The notes below the pieces were generated by a model. The model saw only the letters and a list, made by a program, of their open reading frames with translations. It had not been told where the DNA came from and did no database searches. The position numbers and the translations under genes were made by a program. 9,532 nucleotides of DNA from Anaeromyxobacter sp. (GTDB lineage: Bacteria > Myxococcota > Myxococcia > Myxococcales > Anaeromyxobacteraceae): NCBI GenBank assembly GCA_020028115.1, contig JAHWYA010000038.1:1-9532 (forward strand). Reading direction: 5' to 3'. Shown here in pieces: positions 1 through 9,532 of this stretch (its first letter is position 1; the number at the start of each line of letters is the position of its first letter).

Positions 1-1
1 C

Positions 2-382
2 CGGTGGGGCGTCATCCAGCGCCACGCGGCGGGGCGGCTCCCGTACGCGGGGCTCGCGCTCCTCAACCCCGTCCTCCTCGCGACCGCGGCCGCGGCCGTC
101 GCCCCTGGCCCCGGCGCGCTCGGAGCCCTCGCCGCGACCTGCGGCGCGAAGATCGTCCTCGACGGCGCGGCCGCCCGCCTGCTCCGGCCCGGGGGCTTCC
201 GCGCGCGACAGCTCGCCCTCGTCCCGCTGAAGGACCTCGTCTTCGGGACCGCCTGGGCCTGGGGGCTCTTCCGCCGCGACGTCGCCTGGCGCGGCACGCG
301 CATCGTCGTCGGCGAGGGGACGCGGATCGTGGCGCCGGCCGGCGCACCGGTCCGCGCGCCCGTCGCGTCGCCGGCGGCCTGA
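2..382 (+). CDS. C-terminal part of a GT2/GT21 membrane glycosyltransferase (ceramide glucosyltransferase/HpnI-like), 5' truncated by window edge
   Basis: Reading frame 2 is open from the window edge to a TGA at 380-382, giving the last 126 residues of a protein whose start lies outside. It opens with Arg-Trp, which probably is the end of the (Q/R)xxRW motif of processive family-2 glycosyltransferases. Hydrophobic stretches follow (around PYAGLALLNPVLLATAAAA and LGALAATCGAKIVL). A conserved-looking end KDLVFGTAWAWGLF...VAWRG resembles the C-terminus of ceramide glucosyltransferases and the hopanoid-associated enzyme HpnI. Such enzymes transfer a sugar from a nucleotide donor to a lipid acceptor at the inner membrane. 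The acceptor cannot be decided from this fragment. The frame has almost all G/C third positions and ends only 8 nt before the next gene, so it is probably co-transcribed with the kinase. The family call is from remembered motif similarity, not a search. Confidence 0.75.
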   Translation, partial: RWGVIQRHAAGRLPYAGLALLNPVLLATAAAAVAPGPGALGALAATCGAKIVLDGAAARLLRPGGFRARQLALVPLKDLVFGTAWAWGLFRRDVAWRGTRIVVGEGTRIVAPAGAPVRAPVASPAA

Positions 383-384
383 GG
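381..384 (+). promoter_or_regulatory. Ribosome binding site deciding the GTG start of the histidine kinase
   Basis: GAGG lies 6 nt before GTG at 391 and overlaps the TGA stop of the upstream glycosyltransferase. The kinase frame is open far upstream but there only shadows the glycosyltransferase. This site, together with the end of the upstream gene, is why 391 is chosen as the start. Stop and binding site sharing bases suggests translational coupling. Confidence 0.55.
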
Positions 385-390
385 CGCGAC

Positions 391-1593
391 GTGGAGGCGG
401 CGCTTCGGATCCGGGAGGAGCCCCTGGCCGCGAACGCTCCGGAGCACCCGGACCGGGTCGGGGCGTTCCTCACGGGCGACGAGCAGGTCCACCCGGACGA
501 GCAGGTGCAGCGGGTCGCGGCGGGCTTCTTCGCCCGGGCCGACCTCGAGGCGGTGGCGCTCGTGCGCGACGGCCGCCCCGAGGGGCTCCTCACGCGCGGC
601 CGGCTCCTCGTGAAGCTCGCGCGGAACTTCGGCCACGAGCTGTACGCGCGCAAGCCGGTCTCGCGGATCGCGGACCAGGCGCCGCTCGTCGTCCCCGCGG
701 ACGCGCCGCTCGCCGGCGCCCTCGAGCGCGCCCTCGCGCGCCCGTCCGCCACGGTCTTCGACGAGGTCGTGGTCGTCTCGGGCCGGGGCGCGTACCTCGG
801 CCACGCGTCCGTCCGCGAGCTCGCGCGGCAGCAGGGGCTCGTGCTCGAGCGCAGCCGCCTCGAGCGGCAGGTGGCGCTGACGCGCGCCCGCGACCTCGAG
901 GAGGTGGAGCGCGTCCGCGCGCGCTTCCTCGCGCACGCGACGCACGAGCTCAGGTCCCCGGTGAACGCGATCGCCATCCTCGCCGAGCTCGTGCGGATGG
1001 CGTCCGAGCGCGGCAGCCTCGAGCACGTGCGGGAGAAGCTGCCGATGCTCCTGCGGGCCGCCGCCACGCTGCGCGGGACCGTGAACAACATCCTCGATCT
1101 GTCGCGGCTCGAGGCCGGGCGCACCGAGGTCCACGCCGCCGCCGTCGAGGTCGCGCCGCTCGTCGACGAGGTCGCCTCGCTCGCGCGGCTCCTCCTCGGA
1201 GAGAAGCCGGTCGAGGTCCGCGCCGAGATCCCCCCCGGCCTCGCCGTCGAGACGGACCTCCAGAAGCTCCGGCAGATCCTCGTGAACCTCGCCTCGAACG
1301 CGGCGAAGTTCACCGAGCGCGGCGCGATCGTCCTCCGCGCCGAGGCGGTCCGCGACGCGGTCCGGCTCGCGGTCGCGGACACGGGCTGCGGCATCCGCGC
1401 CGAGGACCTCCCTCGCCTGTTCGTCCCCTTCGGTCAGCTCGAGGACGCGCACACGAAGTCCCACGCCGGCACTGGGCTCGGCCTCGTGATCAGCCGGTCC
1501 CTCGCGACCCTGCTCGGCGGCGAGCTCACCGTCGCGAGCCGCCGCGGCGAGGGCACGACGTTCACCCTGGAGCTTCCCCTGCGCCGCACCTGA
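391..1593 (+). CDS. Soluble sensor histidine kinase with CBS-like input domain
   Basis: A 400-aa kinase that should autophosphorylate on a histidine and pass phosphate to a receiver, most likely the one encoded 14 nt downstream. Residues about 35-150 look like a CBS-pair-type input module (motifs LLVKLARNFGHELYARKPV at 72-90 and TVFDEVVVVSGRGAYLG at 121-137), a type also seen before GGDEF and EAL domains. A charged, probably coiled helix (about 145-178) leads into a HisKA domain with phospho-acceptor His185 in ATHELRSPVNAI. The HATPase_c domain shows the N box (NLASNAAKF, 299-307), G1 box (DTGCGI, 330-335), F-box-like LFVPFGQ and G2 box (GTGLGL, 360-365), so it appears catalytically complete. 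There are no membrane segments or signal peptide, so it acts in the cytosol. CBS pairs often bind adenine nucleotides, but the ligand here is unknown. A GTG start at 391 is preferred because the open frame upstream lies over the glycosyltransferase gene. Confidence 0.88.
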   Translation: MEAALRIREEPLAANAPEHPDRVGAFLTGDEQVHPDEQVQRVAAGFFARADLEAVALVRDGRPEGLLTRGRLLVKLARNFGHELYARKPVSRIADQAPLVVPADAPLAGALERALARPSATVFDEVVVVSGRGAYLGHASVRELARQQGLVLERSRLERQVALTRARDLEEVERVRARFLAHATHELRSPVNAIAILAELVRMASERGSLEHVREKLPMLLRAAATLRGTVNNILDLSRLEAGRTEVHAAAVEVAPLVDEVASLARLLLGEKPVEVRAEIPPGLAVETDLQKLRQILVNLASNAAKFTERGAIVLRAEAVRDAVRLAVADTGCGIRAEDLPRLFVPFGQLEDAHTKSHAGTGLGLVISRSLATLLGGELTVASRRGEGTTFTLELPLRRT

Positions 1594-1607
1594 AGGAGCC
1601 GAACGAG

Positions 1608-2006
1608 ATGGCCAGCCCGAAGATCCTCATCGTGGACGACGACGAGATGCACCTCACCTGCGCCAGGGAGCTCCTCGAGGCGGAGGGGTACGAGGTCGAC
1701 GTTCACCACACCGCGTTCGGCGCGACCGAGCGGCTCATCCGGACCCGGCCCGACCTCGTCCTCGTCGACGTCAACATGCCCGCCCTCTCCGGCGAGGGGC
1801 TCGTGACGGTCCTGCGGCGCCGGGTCCACGCCGCCGGCGTCCGGGTGCTCCTCTACTCCTCGAACGACGAGGCGGCGCTCCGCGAGACCGCGAACCGCCT
1901 CGAGATCGACGGCTACGTCTGCAAGGGCGACCCGGCCGAGCTGCGGCGAAAGGTCGGCCGCGCGCTCTCCGGCGCGGGCGCCCCGACGGCGTCGAGGATC
2001 CGGTAG
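1608..2006 (+). CDS. Stand-alone CheY-like response regulator receiver
   Basis: A 132-aa single-domain receiver. It has the acidic cluster Asp10-Asp11-Asp12, the predicted phospho-acceptor Asp54 in LVLVDVNMP, the switch Ser84/Ser85 in VLLYSSND, and the conserved Lys106 in GYVCKGD. There is no output domain, so it must act by protein contact or as a phosphorelay carrier. The start is well supported: AAGGAG at 1593-1598 lies 9 nt before ATG and overlaps the kinase stop codon. The kinase gene 14 nt upstream is the obvious partner. The last 31 residues or so, including Lys106 and helix 5, are encoded antisense to the end of the minus-strand glycosyltransferase. The final tail GAPTASRIR has no receiver counterpart and probably exists only because of that overlap. 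Confidence 0.93.
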   Translation: MASPKILIVDDDEMHLTCARELLEAEGYEVDVHHTAFGATERLIRTRPDLVLVDVNMPALSGEGLVTVLRRRVHAAGVRVLLYSSNDEAALRETANRLEIDGYVCKGDPAELRRKVGRALSGAGAPTASRIR

Positions 2007-3286
2007 AGCCCGAACTTGGGGAGCCGCGTGAAGCCGGCCCAGGCCGCCGCCGCGAGCGACCCGTCCGCGAGCAGGTCGGCGAGCCAGTCGGCCGCACAGC
2101 GCGCGTCGCGCTGCTTGAAGCCGGCGCCGCTCTCGCGCACCCAGCGGCGGTTGATCCGTTCGTGGACGCCGACCGGAGGCGCGAGCACGAGCGGGATCCC
2201 TAGCGCGCCGAAGAAGCAGAGCTCCGAGGGCTTCGTCCAGAGGACGTCGGTCCGCGCGAGCACGGCGTTCATCGCGTCGAGGTAGCGGCCGAGGTCGGGC
2301 TCGAACAGGATCTCGACGCCGGCGCCCACCGCCTCGGAGAGCCGCGCCTGCGCGAGCGCCTCCTCCAGCTCGTCGCGCACGTCCGTCCGGATCCCGGCGA
2401 CCAGCGCCAGCCGGAGCCGCCCCGCGAGGATCGGCGCTCGCAGCGACGGGAGGAAGACCCGCGCGAGCTCCGCCTGGGCCCCTGCGCCGCCGACCGCGAA
2501 CGCGAGGAGCGGCGCCCGGCCCTCCTCCTCCCGCGGCAGCGGCCCCAGGAAGTGCGCGAGCGCCTCCCCCTGCTCGCCCCGGAACGCCCCCGCCGGATCG
2601 AGCCGGACGATCCGGGCGCGGAGGTTCGCGAGCAAGGGCGCGAGCCCCGGCCCACCGACGAGCTCGTGGGGCAGCGGGAACCCCGTGAAGGAGATCCGGG
2701 AGGCGGGGACGCCGTAGGCCTCGAGGCGCCGCCCCGCGCGGTGGGTCGGGACGAGGTACCGGATCCGCGTCGAGCGCGCGTCCACCGGCGCCCACGCGCG
2801 GTTCACGTCGGTGTCGGTCGCGACGCAGAAGACGTCCGGGACACCGGCCCGGTCGGCGAGGATTGCCGGCGCGAAGAACGTGGTGAGGAGCGGCCGGCCC
2901 GAGCGGCGGAGCTCCTCGACGAGCCCCTGGCCGAGGCCGCGGCGGACGAGCCCGTCGAGCGCGCGCGCGCCGCGGGTCGGCGCCGAGAGATCGCGGAACG
3001 GGTGGAGGTGCGGGATGTCGGTGAGCTCCTCGAGCGCGAGGCGGAGCGGGGCGCCGACGACCGGGAGCTGCGAGATGCGCGAGGTCGCCTCGTAGGCGAG
3101 GCGCGCCCGGCGCCACCGCGCGCGATCGGCGGCGTCGGCGATCGGCTCGCGGTCGGCGTGGACGAGCGGGACTCCGCACGCGTCCGCGAGGGCGCGCCCG
3201 GCGCGGACGTGGCCGTACCCCATCTCCACGGCGACGACGAGCGGCGGGCGCGCCTCGGGGCGCGCCTCCGGGGGCGAATCGGGCAT
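1913..3286 (-). CDS. GT-B fold glycosyltransferase, MGDG synthase/MurG-like (GT28 type)
   Basis: A 457-aa protein with two Rossmann-like halves. The N-terminal half starts with LVVAVEMGYGHVRAGRAL (GYGH at 23-26), the glycine-rich loop plus Gly-His typical of monogalactosyldiacylglycerol synthases. The C-terminal half begins around LLAFAVGGAGAQ (260-271) and contains WTKPSELCFFGALGIPLVL (350-368) followed by ERIN (376-379). This matches the family pattern TKPG...E....G.P......P..E..N that binds the nucleotide sugar. It probably glycosylates a lipid, but donor and acceptor are unknown. There is no signal peptide; such enzymes sit at the inner face of the membrane. The ATG at 3286 has no evident Shine-Dalgarno sequence and no other in-frame start lies just upstream. 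It is last in a minus-strand series, 96 nt after the two-TM protein. Its final 31 residues overlap the receiver gene; YRILDAVGAP looks native, and the 20 residues after it look like read-through into antisense. Confidence 0.82.
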   Translation of the reverse strand: MPDSPPEARPEARPPLVVAVEMGYGHVRAGRALADACGVPLVHADREPIADAADRARWRRARLAYEATSRISQLPVVGAPLRLALEELTDIPHLHPFRDLSAPTRGARALDGLVRRGLGQGLVEELRRSGRPLLTTFFAPAILADRAGVPDVFCVATDTDVNRAWAPVDARSTRIRYLVPTHRAGRRLEAYGVPASRISFTGFPLPHELVGGPGLAPLLANLRARIVRLDPAGAFRGEQGEALAHFLGPLPREEEGRAPLLAFAVGGAGAQAELARVFLPSLRAPILAGRLRLALVAGIRTDVRDELEEALAQARLSEAVGAGVEILFEPDLGRYLDAMNAVLARTDVLWTKPSELCFFGALGIPLVLAPPVGVHERINRRWVRESGAGFKQRDARCAADWLADLLADGSLAAAAWAGFTRLPKFGLYRILDAVGAPAPESARPTFRRSSAGSPLQT

Positions 3287-3308
3287 CCGGCGAGCGTCGC
3301 CGCGCCGC

Positions 3309-3354
3309 GTGACGGCGGGATGGCCGGCGCGTGACGAGTGCGCGGCGCCGTCAC
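3309..3354. repeat. Imperfect hairpin: 9-bp inverted repeat in the gap between two minus-strand genes
   Basis: GTGACGGCG at 3309-3317 is exactly complementary to CGCCGTCAC at 3346-3354, with a 28-nt loop. It lies in the 96-nt gap between the stop of the two-TM protein gene and the start of the glycosyltransferase gene. It could be a weak terminator, an operator or an RNA structure upstream of the glycosyltransferase start. There is no T-run. In sequence this G+C rich, a 9-bp repeat can arise by chance. Confidence 0.3.
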
Positions 3355-3382
3355 TCAGGTCGCGCCGCGCGCGGGGTCCGCG

Positions 3383-3904
3383 CTACCCGGCGCGGCCGAG
3401 CGCCGCGAGCGCCGCCCGGAACTGCTCCTCGGAGAGGTAGATCTCGAGAGCGCCGTCCGGGAGCACGAACCGCGCCGGCTTGCGGAACCCGGTGCGGGGC
3501 GGCTCGGGCGCCACGGTCGACACGATGGCGGCGGCGGGGACGTGGACGAGCGCGCGCCCGGCCCGCTTCCCGCCCTCGAGCTCCGCGGCGGACAGCGGCC
3601 TCGGCAACATCGCGCGGCGGCGAGACGGCAGGGTGAGCCAGTAGACCGCCTGGAGCGCCACGCCGATCCAGAGCGCCGCGGGCTCCTTCAGCGTGAAGAG
3701 GTTCGCGACCACGACGAAGACGGAGAGGAACAGCGCGGCGTTCATGAGCCGGTGGTAGATCTCCTCGCCCGCGGACGGCTTCAGGACGACGAGCCCGTCC
3801 GGGCCCGCGTAGAGCTGTCCCTTCCCCGCGCCGCCACGGACGGGCTTCCCCTTCGGGTCCACGAGCATCGCGAGCACCATTCCGAGCGCGGCGGTTCCGT
3901 CCAT
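3383..3904 (-). CDS. Unknown two-TM membrane protein
   Basis: A 173-aa protein I do not recognise. Two adjacent hydrophobic helices (about 54-71, NAALFLSVFVVVANLF, and 76-92, ALWIGVALQAVYWLTL) are separated by a short LKEP turn, forming a membrane hairpin. Arg-rich PSRRR right after the second helix suggests, by the positive-inside rule, that both termini face the cytosol. The N-terminal 50 residues are glycine- and lysine-containing with a possible short strand (GQLYAGPDGLVVLKP). The C-terminal part ends in a compact FVLPDGALEIYLSEEQFRAAL motif that looks folded. The ATG at 3904 has no Shine-Dalgarno sequence but has TAGAGT 9 nt before it. It lies between the DUF4442 gene upstream and the glycosyltransferase gene downstream on the same strand, so a membrane-lipid role is possible but unproven. 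Codon third positions are strongly G/C, supporting a real gene. Confidence 0.72.
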   Translation of the reverse strand: MDGTAALGMVLAMLVDPKGKPVRGGAGKGQLYAGPDGLVVLKPSAGEEIYHRLMNAALFLSVFVVVANLFTLKEPAALWIGVALQAVYWLTLPSRRRAMLPRPLSAAELEGGKRAGRALVHVPAAAIVSTVAPEPPRTGFRKPARFVLPDGALEIYLSEEQFRAALAALGRAG

Positions 3905-3913
3905 GGGGACGAG

Positions 3914-3919
3914 ACTCTA
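3914..3919 (-). promoter_or_regulatory. Possible -10 box (TAGAGT) for a leaderless transcript of the two-TM protein
   Basis: On the minus strand TAGAGT is followed by exactly 9 nt and then the ATG at 3904. It matches 4 of 6 positions of TATAAT. There is no Shine-Dalgarno sequence in between. The spacing would put the transcription start within a few bases of the ATG. No convincing -35 was seen. The TAG also forms the stop of the small upstream open frame. Confidence 0.35.
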
Positions 3920-4018
3920 CCTCGTCGCCGCGCGCCGCGGCACACGCCCGCACAGGAAGGCGTTGGCGAGCGTCGCGACGGCGGTCGCGGCGTACAGGGC
4001 CACGCGCTCCCGGTCCAC
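3917..4018 (-). CDS. Possible 33-aa membrane peptide
   Basis: A GTG at 4018 opens a 33-codon frame ending in TAG at 3917-3919, 12 nt before the two-TM gene. The product begins VDRERVALYAATAVATLANA and continues FLCGRVPRRAATR: one hydrophobic segment flanked by charged ends, as in small single-pass membrane proteins. In-frame third positions are G/C in all but one codon, as in the real genes here. The codons just upstream of the GTG in the same frame (ending in T several times, for example TTT, CCT, GGT) lose that bias, so the bias begins at the proposed start. An AGG lies 9 nt before the GTG but is a weak ribosome site. Function is unknown and it may be a chance frame. Confidence 0.33.
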   Translation of the reverse strand: MDRERVALYAATAVATLANAFLCGRVPRRAATR

Positions 4019-4035
4019 CCGAGGAAACCTACCGC

Positions 4036-4100
<65 letters not shown>

Positions 4101-4120
<20 letters not shown>

Positions 4121-4145
4121 CGACGTCCACCTCCACGTCCACGTC
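4101..4145. repeat. Hexanucleotide tandem tract, GTCCAC units, abutting the DUF4442 stop
   Basis: Seven consecutive six-base units (five GTCCAC, one GTCGAC, one CTCCAC) followed by GTC. GTCCAC is the reverse complement of the GTGGAC units at 4038-4049. An 18-nt less repetitive spacer (4083-4100) separates the two tracts. The tract runs into the stop codon of the DUF4442 gene (4144-4146), so the coding sequence ends where the repeat begins. Confidence 0.88.
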
Positions 4146-4650
4146 ACCGCGCCGCCGCGCTCGCCTCCTGCCGCTCCTTCTCCGCACCCTTCAGCTTCAG
4201 CGACAGCGACATCGCGAACCTCGCCACCGGCTCGTCGCCGTACCTCCTCGGCACGGTCGCGACCACGTCGAGCGGGATCGTCACGCGCTCGCCCGACGCG
4301 GCGGCGCGCTCGACCGCGTCCGCCACCCGCCGGCCGTCGCGGTTCCGGAAGACGACGTCGCCGTCCGCGCGCTTCAGGAACTCCGCCCTCATGTCGCCGA
4401 AGACGAGCTTCATCTTCGGGTAGCGCGACAGCATGATCTTCGCCGCCGGCAGGCCGCCCGCGAGGTCCGCGCCGACGCAGAGCGCCCCGAAGTACATCGC
4501 GCCGATGAGCCGGTTGCGGGTGCGCCAGGTGAGCGGGATCTCGAGGTCGCACCCGTCCGCGTCGAGGGAGAGCACGCGCGGCGCGACGAAGAGGATCATC
4601 GGGATGCGCAGCCCGAGGAGCCTCACGAGCGCGGTTTCCTTGAGGAGCAT
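4144..4650 (-). CDS. DUF4442 hotdog-fold protein (thioesterase-like)
   Basis: A 168-aa protein resembling the DUF4442 branch of the hotdog-fold (PaaI/YiiD-like) thioesterases. The recognisable core is IPMILFVAPRVLSLD (16-30) followed by LTWRTRNRLIGAMYFGAL (40-57) and CVGADLAGGL. The RTRN....AMYFGAL segment is the family signature, where the central hotdog helix carries the active-site region in thioesterases. Members are presumed to hydrolyse or bind acyl-CoA/acyl thioesters, but the substrate is unknown. Soluble and cytosolic; no signal peptide. Length is normal for the family and the Lys/Arg-rich tail KLKGAEKERQEASAAAR is probably disordered. The start at 4650 has no Shine-Dalgarno sequence but has TATGAT 9 nt before it. 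It is divergent from lhr and heads the minus-strand series that includes the two-TM protein and glycosyltransferase, hinting at lipid metabolism. Confidence 0.8.
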   Translation of the reverse strand: MLLKETALVRLLGLRIPMILFVAPRVLSLDADGCDLEIPLTWRTRNRLIGAMYFGALCVGADLAGGLPAAKIMLSRYPKMKLVFGDMRAEFLKRADGDVVFRNRDGRRVADAVERAAASGERVTIPLDVVATVPRRYGDEPVARFAMSLSLKLKGAEKERQEASAAAR

Positions 4651-4659
4651 GAGGGGTCG

Positions 4660-4665
4660 ATCATA
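4660..4665 (-). promoter_or_regulatory. Likely -10 box (TATGAT) for the DUF4442 gene
   Basis: On the minus strand TATGAT (5 of 6 to TATAAT) lies exactly 9 nt before the ATG at 4650. It is a rare A+T-rich hexamer in this sequence. There is no Shine-Dalgarno sequence, so transcription probably starts at or next to the ATG. A -35 at the usual 17-nt distance would be at 4683-4688, the same six bases needed by the lhr promoter, but those bases (AGCGCC) are not consensus. Confidence 0.5.
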
Positions 4666-4677
4666 GGGGGCCCCGAG

Positions 4678-4689
4678 CGGCGAGCGCCG
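4678..4689. promoter_or_regulatory. Small inverted repeat near the centre of the divergent promoter region
   Basis: CGGCG-AG-CGCCG is a 5-bp inverted repeat sitting 2 bp from the midpoint between the two predicted -10 boxes (4660-4665 and 4706-4711). It could be an operator controlling both directions. It is short and made only of G and C except for the centre, so chance is quite possible. Confidence 0.2.
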
Positions 4690-4705
4690 TCCCGCCGGGG
4701 GACGT

Positions 4706-4711
4706 TATGAA
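4706..4711 (+). promoter_or_regulatory. Possible -10 box (TATGAA) for lhr
   Basis: TATGAA (4 of 6 to TATAAT) lies exactly 9 nt before the lhr ATG at 4721, mirroring the TATGAT-9 nt-ATG arrangement of the divergent DUF4442 gene. No Shine-Dalgarno sequence lies between the box and the ATG. A leaderless or nearly leaderless lhr transcript is the simplest reading. Confidence 0.42.
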
Positions 4712-4720
4712 CTTGCCCCG

Positions 4721-9055
<4,335 letters not shown>

Positions 9056-9070
9056 CGGCGCGAGCGCCGG

Positions 9071-9262
9071 CTACTTCGCGGAGCCGCCGGAGCCGGTGTG
9101 CTTCGACTCCTGGGGGGCCGCCTGGTAGTTCGCCTGTGCAGACTTCGTGCGCGGCGCCTTCACGACCACCTGGACCTTCGGCGTGTACGACTTCGGCTGC
9201 TCGGTCGTGGCACAGCCGCTGAGCGCGATGGCGAGCACGGCGACGAGGGCGGCGGTCTTCAT
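9071..9262 (-). CDS. Small basic lipoprotein of unknown function
   Basis: A 63-aa product starting MKTAALVAVLAIALSGCATT: a basic n-region, a hydrophobic core and the lipobox LSGC, with Cys17 the predicted lipidated residue. Residue +2 is Ala, so outer-membrane sorting is expected if the general Lol rule applies. The mature part is about 47 residues, rich in Lys, Gln, Pro and Ser (for example PKVQVVVKAPRTKSAQANYQ), and probably little structured. Another ATG 12 nt upstream (at 9274) would add MVPA; the MKT start is preferred because it gives a standard signal peptide. Neither start has a good Shine-Dalgarno sequence. It is convergent with lhr, separated by the hairpin at 9019-9047. No family was recognised. 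Confidence 0.72.
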   Translation of the reverse strand: MKTAALVAVLAIALSGCATTEQPKSYTPKVQVVVKAPRTKSAQANYQAAPQESKHTGSGGSAK

Positions 9263-9292
9263 GGCAGGTACCATCTCAGCAAGGATGCGGCC

Positions 9293-9323
9293 AGGTTCGG
9301 GGTCGACTCTTCGCGAGGTTCGG
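9293..9323. promoter_or_regulatory. Pair of 8-bp direct repeats upstream of the lipoprotein gene
   Basis: AGGTTCGG occurs at 9293-9300 and again at 9316-9323, 23 bp apart, about two helix turns, at 31-38 and 54-61 bp upstream of the lipoprotein ATG. This is the geometry of a dimeric activator site. The repeat is short and could be chance. Confidence 0.22.
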
Positions 9324-9335
9324 TCGGCGCGCCCT

Positions 9336-9348
9336 CGACCCAGGGTCG
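9336..9348. promoter_or_regulatory. 13-bp odd palindrome CGACCC-A-GGGTCG
   Basis: A perfect 6-bp inverted repeat around a single A, in the noncoding gap (9263-9456) between the lipoprotein gene and the gene entering from the right edge. It could be an operator. Apart from this and the nearby repeats I see nothing else defined in that gap. Confidence 0.22.
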
Positions 9349-9439
9349 CGCTTCCCGTCTTAGCACGTCCACGGAGGCGGATCGCGTTCGCAGCAGCGCT
9401 TTCCGTGGCGCCGATGTGGGAGGACGTGCGCCCGCCGCG

Positions 9440-9471
9440 CCTACCCGAGCGCGCGCCTACCCGACCGCGCG
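9440..9471. repeat. 16-bp tandem duplication with one mismatch
   Basis: CCTACCCGAGCGCGCG (9440-9455) is followed at once by the same 16 bases with one G-to-C change (9456-9471). On the minus strand each copy holds TAG, so the stop region of the gene entering from the right edge is duplicated. Confidence 0.65.
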
Positions 9472-9531
9472 CTCCGCCTCCTGCTCAGGCCCGGCCGCGC
9501 CCCGGCGGCGTGCGTGCGCGCGGAACGCGAG
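9457..9531 (-). CDS. C-terminal end of a minus-strand gene truncated by the window edge
   Basis: A minus-strand frame runs from the right edge to TAG at 9457-9459 and gives the last 24 residues, LAFRAHARRRGAAGPEQEAE followed by RAVG. It is Arg-, Ala- and Glu-rich like many disordered tails, and nearly all third positions are G/C. Too little is present to name a family, and it could be a chance open frame. Confidence 0.35.
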   Translation of the reverse strand, partial: LAFRAHARRRGAAGPEQEAERAVG

Positions 9532-9532
9532 C

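Noticed and set aside
4..390. The long upstream extension of the kinase frame to an ATG near base 4
   Set aside because: It overlaps the end of the glycosyltransferase gene and translates to Arg/Pro-rich shadow sequence. The GTG at 391 has a ribosome site and follows the upstream stop.
63..1394. A 443-codon minus-strand open frame opposite the glycosyltransferase and kinase genes
   Set aside because: Ser/Arg/Thr-rich with no recognisable domain. The plus strand encodes a complete kinase with all its boxes.

Overview
The window is about three-quarters G+C, with third codon positions almost entirely G or C. Genes are tightly packed and the gene types (GT21-like lipid glycosyltransferase, cytosolic hybrid sensor kinase, full-length Lhr, many small unknown membrane proteins) fit a high-GC deltaproteobacterium/myxobacterium, most likely Anaeromyxobacter or a relative. 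That placement is an inference from composition and gene content; no rRNA or marker gene is present.

Layout, left to right. (1) Bases 2-2006, plus strand: a tight three-gene run made of the C-terminal end of a membrane glycosyltransferase resembling ceramide glucosyltransferase/HpnI (GT21), a 400-aa soluble histidine kinase with a CBS-like input domain and a GTG start, and a stand-alone CheY-like receiver. Gaps are 8 and 14 nt, so the three are probably co-transcribed. (2) Bases 1913-4650, minus strand: a DUF4442 hotdog-fold thioesterase-like protein, a possible 33-codon membrane peptide, a 173-aa protein with two membrane segments, and a 457-aa GT-B glycosyltransferase of the MGDG-synthase/MurG type. 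The 3' end of that glycosyltransferase runs 94 bp into the receiver gene on the other strand. (3) Bases 4721-9055, plus strand: one very large gene for full-length Lhr, the superfamily 2 nucleic-acid helicase with its long C-terminal region. It is divergent from the DUF4442 gene across only 70 bp. (4) Bases 9056-9532: a terminator-like hairpin at the end of lhr, a small lipoprotein gene on the minus strand, a 195-bp gap, and the last 24 codons of a minus-strand gene entering from the right edge.

Functional reading: two lipid-type glycosyltransferases, a thioesterase-like protein and a lipoprotein surround a kinase-receiver pair, which hints at envelope lipid or glycolipid biology with local signalling. 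Lhr is an unrelated DNA/RNA repair helicase that shares a divergent promoter region with the thioesterase-like gene.

The most unusual structures are not genes. A hexanucleotide tract (GTGGTC units) follows the DUF4442 gene, and the same hexamer in opposite orientation sits inside lhr, where it encodes a poly-threonine linker. Together they form a 32-bp perfect inverted repeat about 3.5 kb apart. In addition, three genes (DUF4442, lhr, and the two-TM protein) have no Shine-Dalgarno sequence but carry a TANNNT-like box exactly 9 nt before ATG, which suggests leaderless transcripts. I saw no CRISPR array, tRNA, rRNA, insertion sequence or obvious defence system.
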